A DNA stretch of 64,000 nt from Aldrovandia affinis (lineage: Eukaryota > Chordata > Actinopteri > Notacanthiformes > Halosauridae). This document shows positions 52,806-64,000 of this stretch, piece after piece. Position numbers and translations under genes: made by a program. The stretch is from the NCBI GenBank assembly GCA_029706075.1, contig JAINUG010000049.1:3052418-3116417 (forward strand), written 5' to 3'. Position 1 is the first letter of the stretch. Each line of letters begins with the position of its first letter. The notes beneath the pieces are model-generated. The model was not told where the DNA came from, searched no databases, and was given only the letters and a program-made list of their open reading frames with translations.

Positions 52806-52902
52806 ATACAACACAGCACAACACAGCACAGCACAACACAGCACAGCACAGCACAGCACAACACAGCACAGCACAGCACAGCACAGCACAGCACAGCACA
52901 TA
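52806..52902. repeat. pentanucleotide array ACAGC/ACAAC
   Basis: About 19 pentamers mixing ACAGC and ACAAC, with runs of ACAGC growing toward the right. It lies in the long trpc7 intron. Confidence 0.95.
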
Positions 52903-53849
52903 TTCACACAGTGGCCACATCTCCATGTCTCACGTGCGCACCGCGCTGGCATGCTGAATAAAGCAAGTCACATCCCCACAGCCTCACGTCTGTCTGTCTG
53001 TCAACCGTGCATCTACCAAACAAACCCTAGTATCATTTAAGAGTCAAAATGATCACTTTTACCATTAATAGTAATTACTATCTGGCCTACGGTCCTGATA
53101 CTACACAAATAACTACACTTGAAACACATAAACTCTGAACACACAGAGCTATTTTGGGATAATCAAATTATTGGAAAGAAAATGTAATACAAGAATATGA
53201 CTGCAAAAAAAAAAATACAGACCAAATGCTCATCATGTGACCATCAGAGCAATAATTCTGTTTTAAGTGTGACACGGAGGAAAAGGGGGTTTCGATTTCT
53301 GTCAGCCTGGCGATGTGAAACCAAGCGAATCGCCTGGCTCTGCTCCGCTTCTCCTCCAAATGAAGACAGACTGTGGGAATTCAATCTGCCCACCCTCGGT
53401 GGAGACGCCACAAGGGAAAATCCAATCACGCTTCGGCACAACTCTGTGAGGAGAATGAGTTATGGCCCAACTTTGGACAAGTTAAGCACTCTTTTTTTTT
53501 TTTCTACTAGCCTCGGGCATGACCACAGGACTCCTAAAAACAGGCAGGACAGGAGGAGAAAGCCACCTGCTTTTTGAATCTAAACCTCAAATCTGTTGAA
53601 AGAATGTGCCAGGACAGCTCTCCAATCTTGAAAACGGGTCAGGTGTGGAACCCAGGTTACAATGGGACTATACTGTATTGACTGAGACATTCACATGGTG
53701 AAGCCAAGGTTGTATTGGATTGTCTGAATGCATATGCTTTGGATAAAAGCGTCTGCTGAATGATTGTATTCTATTGTATTGTATTGTGCTATGTAGACCG
53801 AGACAATGGTGGTGAATTTGGGGTTATACTGTGTAGATTGAGAGACTCA

Positions 53850-56416
<2,567 letters not shown>

Positions 56417-56545
56417 CCCCGGGTAGCACACTCCGCCGGGGGTGCAAGCTGCCTACTGTAGTCGCAGTTTGAAACCAGAATGCGTCAGTCCGACTCTGGC
56501 GGGGAGCCACAATCGGGGGCGTCTTTTCGGCTGTCCGGTGATTCG
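56417..56545 (+). mobile_element. SINE family A, truncated
   Basis: GTGCAAGCTGCCTACTGTAG, GTCGCAGTTTGAAACC (B-box-like), GGGGAGCCACAATCGGGGGC and GGCTGTCCGGTGAT match the first part of the family A SINE. The rest of the body and tail are absent. Confidence 0.75.
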
Positions 56546-56779
56546 GTGATTCAGCTAGACTCTGCTGGACTTTTGGAATATTTAAAATTTGAAAAGAGAT
56601 TGAAAATTAACCCCCTGAAAACGAGCCCCCAAACCACCTAACATGATGTGTGCTCTAAAATCCCACTGATTCACAACTCCTCACCTTAATGATCAATGTA
56701 CATGTGACTCGTCTCAAACGTACATCGGATTAGTGACACACTACACAGGCATGACCGCTGCATGAGCAGCTCTACTGAC

Positions 56780-57013
56780 CGTAGGTGAAGTAGGCCACGT
56801 CTGCAGGCAGGGAGGCGTTGGTGAGGTCATTGTTGGACACGTGCAGGTCCACGTACAGCTGAGCCTTGGAGGCCTTGAGGAAGGCCATGAAGCGGGCGGT
56901 GAAGGACGCAACGAAGATGGACAGCATGCCAAAGTCCAGAATGTTCCACAGGTGCATCAGGTACTCCCGTGGTCCATCGGCCCAGATCTCTTTACACTCT
57001 GACCAGATCATCC
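56780..57013 (-). CDS. trpc7: trpc7 exon: end of S2, S3 and S3-S4 region (shortest form)
   Basis: The conserved exon is 234 nt with donor TACG|GTCAGT at 56779. The acceptor closest to it is CTCTCAG at 57014. It completes the glycine codon of KWVLG and encodes [40 protein letters not shown] (S3) and, further on, [19 protein letters not shown] joins the preceding exon as in mammalian TRPC7. The exon's first 30 nt, together with the intron end, are repeated 13 more times upstream (see 56986-57573). The acceptor may therefore lie at any of 14 positions up to 57560, which would give exons of 234 to 780 nt, all in frame. Confidence 0.93.
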
Positions 57014-57573
57014 CTGAGAGAGACAGGATCTCTTTACACTCTGGCAAGATCATCCCTGAGAGAGACAGGATCTCTTTACACTCTGACAAGATCATCCCTG
57101 AGAGAGACAGGATCTCTTTACACTCTGACAAGATCATCCCTGAGAGAGACAGGATCTCTTTACACTCTGACCAGATCATCCCTGAGAGAGACAGGATCTC
57201 TTTACACTCTGACCAGATCATCCCTGAGAGAGACAGGATCTCTTTACACTCTGACAAGATCATCCCTGAGAGAGACAGGATCTCTTTACACTCTGACCAG
57301 ATCATCTCTGAGAGATAAAGGATCTCTTTACACTCTGACCAGATCATCCCTGAGAGAGACAGGATCTCTTTACACTCTGACCAGATCATCCCTGACAGAG
57401 ACAGGATCTCTTTACACTCTGACCAGATCATCCCTGAGAGAGACTGGATCTCTTTACACTCTGACAAGATAATTCCTGAAAGAAACAAGATCTCTTTACA
57501 CTCTGACCAGATCATCTCTGAGAGATAAAGGATCTCTTTACACTCTGACCTGATCATCCCTGAAATACAAAGG
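56986..57573 (-). repeat. trpc7: 42-bp minisatellite spanning the trpc7 splice acceptor, 14 copies
   Basis: Fourteen units start exactly 42 bp apart (plus-strand ATCTCTTTACACTCTGA at 56986, 57028, 57070 and so on to 57532). On the transcribed strand each unit holds a pyrimidine tract plus AG (mostly CTGTCTCTCTCAG) followed by GGATGATCTGGTCAGAGTGT and AAAGAGAT, the start of the exon. The AG is kept in all 14 units (57014-57015 up to 57560-57561). The entire array has no stop in the gene frame and would encode 14-residue units of the form [14 protein letters not shown]. Variants include [19 protein letters not shown] and LYLSE. The most distal acceptor (TTTGTATTTCAG) is the only one attached to ordinary intron sequence and may be the ancestral site. 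Confidence 0.97.
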
Positions 57574-59160
57574 ATACACAAACACACATACACACACAAG
57601 GCCGTATCCAGGAGTTGAGAATTGGTACAAAAAAAAAAAAAAAAATGTAAATGTAGACCTAGTCCCTCTAGGGAGAAATGTCAAAGAGAAATATTTTATG
57701 TAATCAGTCTACCCTTATAGGTAATTCACTACAAGTGTAGTAGACTGTCATGATTTTATGAATGGCCACTGGTAATGTACACTAAAATGTAGCTAGCTTT
57801 GTGCCAATCACCACTGTTAATGTATGTTATGTTAGCTAACATTAGCCTAAATGAGTCTATCAGCCATTAGCCACTGTAGTCTGACTAAGAAGTGATTTGT
57901 GTAACAGTCAGCTAGACAGAGACAGCTACATTTGGCGAGCAACTACACAAAACTACACACAAAGTAGCTATCGATAGATGATCTCTGTAATCTGGTTATA
58001 ATACAAGCAGTCAACTTTTTTATAATGTGAGAGATCTCTACACCTACATCATGCTTCACTTGGCTTCAGATCAGCAGTCTGAGCTACAACTCTTGCTGTG
58101 CATTAAAGCTGTCCCAAGCGTCACCACGTCATCAGGACGGTTCCACTTCACCACCACACACACACAGAAGTAATGACGATGGCGGTGATCAGGCGAGCAA
58201 GTGGTAATCTTGGCTTTGTACAAAATCTTTCCTATGCCGTATTGAAGTCATTTTATGTACAGTAGTTCACCATTTTTATTCAGTATTACACTGAATCAGT
58301 ATGAAAAATTATTACAACAGACAAATACAGAGGTCATGACTTCGGTGTCCTCAATTGTAGATACGGCCATGTGAACACATATGTCAAACAACCTGTTACA
58401 AGAACACACACGCATGCACACACTTGCACACACAAACACACACAGACATACAAACAAGTCTTGCTAATGCTTTGGAACAGTGGAAAATAGCAAACACACC
58501 TCACATTCACATAATGGGAGGATAGTGAGAAAAGGCATGGTGTGGAAAGAGAGCGAATCAGCTCAACTATTCAGTATTCCCGCTGTGGGTCTTTTTTTTC
58601 CATCTCAGCGGATGGTTGGTGAAATAAAACCTGTCAGTGTTTCTCTCCAGACTTCAGCGGCATTATTTCAACAGTAGAATCTGTCTGACCCGAGAGACAG
58701 CCACTCTATCAACACTCTGTGTGTTCTCTGCCAAATGCATCGCACTTACTCTGAACGCACTGGGAGAGGATGGGAGACCCAAATTCACTCAATACCCACC
58801 ATTACTCACAATGCACTGACTGAGCGCGCAGGTCCAATCTTACAAAATACCCATCGTTACCCACAATGCACTGACTGAGCTCACAAATCCAAGCTTATGC
58901 AAGAACATTTTAGTATTTTTATCTTATCTTTCTCTTATCTTTTTTTTTGTGAGGTGGCTTCTACGAGTGTTCCACCTCAGATTCAGCAAATGCTCATAAC
59001 TTCAGAAAACTGTCGTAAATGACAACGTAAACATGCTGAATGCCAGGTCTTCTTAAATGAGTGCGCGTTCATGTGATTTGCGAATTAGCATAATTAACGC
59101 CCCAATAATGCTATATAAGGTTAAGCGTCCCGCCCCATTTTCATAGGAAAGTAATTCATA
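57574..59160 (-). other. trpc7: trpc7 intron segment
   Basis: Intron between the S1-S2 and S2-S3 exons. It contains an A run at 57630-57645 and short CA-rich stretches at 58160-58170 and 58400-58445. No gene is recognised. Confidence 0.6.
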
Positions 59161-59163
59161 ACA

Positions 59164-59445
59164 ATGGCACCGAAAAAAAAACCAAGAAGAAAAACTTTAT
59201 GAGCTCGGAGATTGAGGTACTACTATCTGAAATAAGTAACCGAAAGCACATACTATTTAAGAGCGTCAACAGTGGAATTAAGGGACCTGTTAAAACCAAG
59301 GAGTGGGAAAAAAATACTTGTGCAGTTAACGCAGTGTCATCTGTTGCCCGTAGCACATAAATGTAAAAAAAATGGTGTGATATGATATTGGAGTCAAAGA
59401 AACGTCTCGCGAAAGCAAGACGATCCATGACTGCAACAGGAGGGG
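59164..59445 (+). pseudogene. PIF/Harbinger Myb/SANT-like protein fragment
   Basis: An upstream ATG at 59164 opens a basic stretch (MAPKKKPRRK) but shifts out of frame. A frame from ATG 59199 to TAA 59360 encodes 53 residues: MSSEIEVLLSEISNRKHILF then KSVNSGIKGPVKTKEWEKNT and CAVNAVSSVARST. This is the trihelix/Myb-like domain of the second protein of Harbinger elements (known role: helping the transposase bind DNA and enter the nucleus). Downstream residues continue in other frames, so the gene is broken. A TATA-like TATATAAGG at 59110 may be its old promoter. Element ends were not delimited. It lies in a trpc7 intron, antisense to the gene. Confidence 0.75.
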
Positions 59446-60121
59446 GTCAGGAGCTGAGTCTCTGTTACACACACCGACGAGTGAATATGAGATGCTTATA
59501 TCGATATTGTAGTATTATACCATAGCCACAATTGAAACGAATGATAATATATTAATGAATTATGAATGATATTATCCTACAATTTGAAAAGAAAACAGTC
59601 AAACATAGGCCTACAATTGTCAAACAGGATACTCTCAAAATGATTATACATTATGAATTCTATCATTTATCGTGTAATTTCTATATTCAAACTCAACAGT
59701 TCTTCTAAGTAACGAAATAGACACAATCCATTAGTCAAAAACAAAGTTGTTTTGCTTTGGAGAACGGCAGGCAAATTGTACGTATGACTCGTACGACAGC
59801 TCTGGACCACTCGTAAATCTTGTTCGTACCTATGAGAAAATTCTAAATACAAGAAAATTGGTGAATGCGGAAAATTCTCGTAAATCACTCGCAGAGTGAC
59901 TTATGAACAAATTTGTGCGTAAAAGCGGTTGGCCCATTGTGCATCTGGCCCATTGTGACTGAGAATGCACTCAGTTCATTTGGTGCAGAATGCATTTGAG
60001 TTCACAAACTCAAGCTTACCAAATACCCAGAAATCACAGTGTTAAATTACAAACCCAATTTACCCCATACCCATTATTACGCACAATTCATAGAGAGGGA
60101 GAAGACACAGACGGTACTCAC

Positions 60122-60338
60122 CCAGCACCCACTTCATAATGAGCATCTCAGTCCAGGAGAACTGCGTGGTCTTCACCCGGAAGATCTGGCGGGGGTGGTC
60201 AGTGATGGTCTCGTTGGGCAGGTTCTTGACTCCCTCAAAGCGGTCAGAGGCATTCACCACGAGGAGACCCAGGAAGATGGTGAAGGACACAGCGTGGGCC
60301 ACAAACTTCATGAAGGGACTGCGGAGAATCTGACCCAC
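60122..60338 (-). CDS. trpc7: trpc7 exon: pre-S1, S1, extracellular loop and S2
   Basis: Acceptor CACCTGCAG at 60339, donor G|GTGAGT at 60121. It is 217 nt (72 codons plus one base). It encodes [40 protein letters not shown] (S1 and start of loop), [20 protein letters not shown] and [13 protein letters not shown] (S2). PNET holds an N-glycosylation sequon, as in TRPC3/6/7. [17 protein letters not shown] is closest to TRPC7. It is the most 5' exon inside the window; the N-terminal ankyrin and linker exons (about 45% of the protein) are expected beyond 64000. Confidence 0.96.
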
Positions 60339-60342
60339 CTGC

Positions 60343-60450
60343 AGGTGTAAACACAATGCATTTACCCAGTCACAGGTGCAAACACAATACATTTACCCAG
60401 TCACAGGTGCAAACACAATACATTTACCCAGTTAGAGGTGAAAACAGTAC
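60343..60450. repeat. 31-bp tandem repeat abutting a trpc7 acceptor
   Basis: CACAGGTGCAAACACAATAC...TTTACCCAGT recurs three times with the unit nearest the exon diverged. On the transcribed strand these units carry TTGTGTTTGCACCTG, the pyrimidine tract that ends in the acceptor CACCTGCAG at 60339. Confidence 0.85.
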
Positions 60451-62190
60451 CAGCTGATCTAGCTACTGGTGCATACAGAACCATCTGACCCAGTTACCGA
60501 AACAACCAGGACCAGTTAATCTAGCTAGAGGTGCACATAGTACCATCTGACCCAGTTACAGGTGCGCACAGAACCATTTGGCCCCGTTACATGAGGAAGA
60601 ACTCAAGCGACTCAGCCACAGAAGCAAACAGATGCATCTAAACAGCCATGCCTAGAGTATATTCCATACAGCAAGTATAATGCATCCTATAAACTCAAAA
60701 AAATGACATTTAAAAAATGACCTGCACTAGATCACAAGGCTTATTCAGTCTAATAAACGCACATTCACAAAAGCATATTCCACTAATTATGTTAGTCATT
60801 ACTCGTTTTCGTATGCTCCTGAAAATGATAGCAATAAAGTATTTTTTTAGTCCAGAACTAATGGACTGCTCTCATAATTATATATTCTTATGCTCTAAAA
60901 TCTGACGATATACGCTTGGCACAGTACATTAAACGACTTGCTTTTCCCTGGGTTTAGTTTGCTCTGTTTTAGAGCTGGTAATAATGTTGGGTTTAAGGGC
61001 CGTCAGCATCTAGATGCGATTCAGTCAATCGGCCTCAGCTGGCTGGCAGTGACGGAGGACGAGAGGAGTCTAATCGCTCCCGCTCTCCCGTGTCGCATCC
61101 GTCGAGGGAAATGCGCGCGCGCCTCCTCGTCTGCTCCATTACCCGTGGAAATGGCACCACCTTCTCCAGAGAGCGCAGCCACGTAGCTGCAGAATCGGAA
61201 ATCGGCAACGGGAAAAAACCTATTTAAATTTCAACAGCCTCGACAAAACCCCCGTATTCCATTACTCACCGATTACTGTGACGGAACAGACGGCTGCTCC
61301 ACCTGACAACAAGTCACGCGCAACGGCAAGTCACGCGCAAAGGCAGCATGGCGGCTCCGGCTTTCGGCACTGCCTCTAAGGCGTTGGCTAAGGAACTGTA
61401 ACCAGGGTCCTGAGAGCGAATCCAGGGTTTGGCACTTTGGCGCTAATGTTTGAGTTTCTGAAAATGAGATTCCAGCTGTCCTCCAAATGAATGATAAAGT
61501 GTCATTAAAAGACGGTACACATTACCCAGAGTGACTGCATGGGGAAATCACGCTCCCAGTTAAGAAACTTCACATATGTCACAAATCACAGTTAGAACTA
61601 GAACTTAACTAAAAAAATAAAAAAAGATGATAATGCAAGTCATTATTCCCTAAGCAAACCAGCTGAAGAGAAAGGCCTTTTTCCCCCAGCGAATATGCCT
61701 GACTGCAGGGCGGTGCACAGCTCTTGCCCCTGCCTGGAGAACTAGAATACAACATCATAGAATCAACTTTATTTATACCCACTGGGAAAAATATACTGTT
61801 ACCAGCAGCACTGCAGCATTCATGACAATAAGACACACCACAAATGGAACAATATGTGGTCTGATGTAGGCTTCCAATGGAATTGAAAAATTCTAACATG
61901 CCACGATGATAAAGCCCTCAAAACATAACGAATGCATGACAGACAGGATAATTGTGATACAGGAGAACAGGAAGCGTCGCTCCTGGGGCTCTGCAGCCCT
62001 GATTGCGGGAGTCTGATGTCACAGGCTGATTGTGCCAAACTGAGACACAACTCAGAGAGGATTAAATCTCCCAGCACCCTTCAGTATCTCTGCACAGCCA
62101 TTCGCTGAAACTCATCTGCAGGTCATCAGACCGGCATCGGAAAGGGAGCCCAAATACGAATGTCCTTCAAAAATCCCATGCACAAATACA
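60451..62190 (-). other. trpc7: trpc7 intron segment, no gene seen
   Basis: Upstream of the first trpc7 exon visible here. No exon with TRPC similarity is apparent. A CpG-rich patch at 61070-61360 (GCGCGCGCC, CACGCGCAA repeated) could be a regulatory region or alternative promoter; this is weak. Confidence 0.5.
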
Positions 62191-62320
62191 AACACACACA
62201 CACACACACACGCGCACACACACACACACACACATAAAAGCATGCATATGCAGACACACATATACAGGGATCAAGGAACTTGTGGACTGGTGGGGCAGTG
62301 TAGTTCCATGCTCACAGTGC

Positions 62321-62384
<64 letters not shown>
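62191..62384. repeat. (AC)n microsatellites
   Basis: Two AC runs (62191-62236 with CGCG interruption, and 62321-62384) separated by unique sequence. Confidence 0.95.
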
Positions 62385-62388
<4 letters not shown>

Positions 62389-62941
62389 TATACACAACTT
62401 GCAGACACAGACATACACACAATAACCACCTGAGAGGCCCCAGTGATTGGCCCATTCCTGTCGGTGAGCGCTAATTGGCTCATCCCTGTTGCCAAGCCCT
62501 CATTGGCTCACTCCTGCTGAAAGCGATTGTCCCACAAAGCCTCTTCCTTCCTCTGGCTCTGTACACATATTTCTTCAGACATCTTTAGCGGCAACACTCT
62601 TTTTCTGTCCCTAATTACAGGAATCAATGAAGCAATTCTTCAATTAATCCAACCCTCCTCTCGCTGGGGGCCAGATAAGACTTCAGCCGTAATGATTCCT
62701 TTGTTTGTTCAGCCGTGTTGGAGCTGGGGGCGGGGTTTAATCATACAACATTTAGAGGACACACCCAGCACTGTGTCTCCAGCAACAGGATGGAGATTTA
62801 GTAATGATGGAGCACAAGGCTGCTGCATGTTTCCTATCACACCAAAGATGTGATCTATAACAGTATGCCTCTATGTTCCTGCAGGCAAAGAGTCTACCCT
62901 GGAACACAGAGCAGAGTGAATATCTTAGAAATATAATGCTG

Positions 62942-63330
62942 GGGCCTCCGATAGCGTAGCGGTCTAACACACCCGTATTGGCTGGTTCTTTACAAGTGTG
63001 AGTTGCCTATCATGGTTGCGGTTCGAAACCTGACTGTGCCAGACTGGCCTTGGTGAGGAGCCCCGATCGGGGGCGGCATTTGGCTGTCCGCCCCGGGGGG
63101 AGGGTGAGCCGGCACAAACTCGCTGAGAAGCACGTCTCCAGAACATGGGTGGGTGAATTCCGTCTCGAAGGAAGAGTTTCTTGCCCTCTGAGAATTAACT
63201 TGCATTGTAGAGACAAGTTCATGTGGGGAGGGCAAATAAAAATAAATAGAGGGTATAATTGGCCACTAAATTGGGAGAAAAACAGAGAAAAAATCAGGAA
63301 CAAATTAAAAAAGGAAATAAATAAATAATA
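62942..63330 (+). mobile_element. SINE family A, best preserved copy
   Basis: A full-length copy of about 390 bp. The tRNA-like head has an A-box side (CGATAGCGTAGCGGTCTAAC) and a B box (GCGGTTCGAAACC). The body contains GAGCCCCGATCGGGGGCGGC and GGGGGGAGGGTGAGCCGGCA. The tail is ATAATTGGCCACTAAATTGG, GAGAAAAACAG and an A/TAAA-rich end. The intact B box and full length make this the reference for the family in this window (other copies at 4345, 6065, 36050, 38825 and 56417). It lies 5' of the visible trpc7 exons, antisense to the gene. Confidence 0.9.
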
Positions 63331-63589
63331 ATGCTGTGTATTTATGCGTCAGTCAGACACACCTCCATAAATGCACAGCAGAATGTGTGTGGTAGCAGGT
63401 ACAGCTTCACGTGGCTGATAGAGGGTTCAGGAGGCAGGTATAAACGCAGGTACAGGTACAGGTAGGTTTCATCATTAAATAATCCAGTTCAGCCATAAAT
63501 GGTTGAAATGATTTTGCAGCTAATGGCATATGATTCAGTGAAAACACTGAATTCTTCTTGGATACCTACTGAGTTTTATATCTTCTAAA

Positions 63590-63985
63590 AATAACATAAG
63601 GACATAAGGTGAACACACGTCATATGATGAATATGATGAACTTTTGGTGAAGCATTTCTATCCTGATGGGAGTGGTCTCTTCAAGAATTAAAACACCCCC
63701 ATCCACAGGGCACAAGTGGTGGTTTGAAGAGTATGACAACGATGTAGACCTATGCCATGGCTGTCTCAGTCACCAGATCACCCAATTGAACACTTATGAA
63801 AGATTCTGGAGCGGCACCTGAAACAATGTTTTCCACCACCATCAACAAAACACAGAATGATGGAATTTATTGTGGAAGAATGGTGTTGCATGCCTCCAGT
63901 AAAGTTTCAGACACTTGTAGAATATATGTCAAGGTGCATTGAAGCTGTTCTGGTGGCTTGTAGGGGCCCAACGCTCTACTAAGAC
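63590..63985 (+). pseudogene. Tc1-like transposase C-terminal fragment, degraded
   Basis: Conceptual translation in shifting frames gives GSGLFKN, NTPIHRAQVV, MPWLSQSPDHPIEHL, ILERHLKQCFPPPSTKH, FIVEEWCCMPPVKFQTLVEY and RCIEAVLVACRGPTLY. This is the order of the C-terminal catalytic half of fish Tc1 transposases (SPDLNPIEHLW, EEW...P......SM..R). Stops and frameshifts interrupt it. No inverted end was found before the window ends. Confidence 0.8.
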
Positions 63986-64000
63986 ACTTTATGTTGGTTT

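Noticed and set aside
56866..57472. Plus-strand open frames with repeated [14 protein letters not shown] and [14 protein letters not shown] units
   Set aside because: Antisense shadows of the 42-bp array; the multiple-of-three period keeps several frames open. Only the minus frame joins known channel sequence.

Overview
The window is vertebrate nuclear DNA, most likely from a ray-finned (teleost) fish. The grounds are spliced genes with GT-AG introns, long pure dinucleotide arrays, Tc1/pogo/Harbinger DNA transposons, solo LTRs and tRNA-derived SINEs, and the order smim32 - trpc7, which I recall from human chromosome 5q31. No species call is possible from sequence alone. Less than 3% of the window is recognisable protein-coding sequence.

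Main gene: the 3' half of a TRPC-family cation channel lies on the minus strand, in eight coding exons between 60338 and 39696. All joins are in phase and give 476 residues plus a stop. It runs from just before S1 to the C-terminus, with S1-S6, the pore LFW motif, the TRP box EWKFAR, the CIRB region and a coiled coil. Residue choices ([32 protein letters not shown]) point to TRPC7 rather than TRPC3 or TRPC6. The ankyrin-repeat exons must lie beyond position 64000. About 27 kb away on the same strand is a single-exon smim32 (12722-13033). A short, CpG-rich, basic ORF at 8895-9002 may be the first exon of another gene on the same strand.

Most striking observation: the intron-exon junction of the second trpc7 exon seen here has become a minisatellite. 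A 42-bp unit carrying the end of the intron (pyrimidine tract and AG) and the first 10 codons of the exon is repeated 14 times at an exact 42-bp period (56986-57573). There are therefore 14 consecutive candidate 3' splice sites. The whole array is open in the gene's reading frame, so choice of acceptor could add 0 to 13 units of 14 residues near the end of S2.

Other layout. 1-12 kb: simple repeats, a duplicated 270-bp block, SINEs. 13-31 kb: mostly non-coding, with a solo LTR nested in a SINE, interstitial telomere-like repeats and A+T-rich stretches that may be conserved elements. 31.1-34.7 kb: a pogo-type transposon with a broken transposase, itself invaded by a solo LTR of the same family. 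36.0-36.96 kb: a SINE with a deleted Tc1 element in its tail. 37.06-38.35 kb: a foldback element built of 191-bp repeats rich in AGCT palindromes. 39.7-60.3 kb: trpc7 with microsatellite-rich introns. 59-64 kb: Harbinger and Tc1 fragments and one more SINE.
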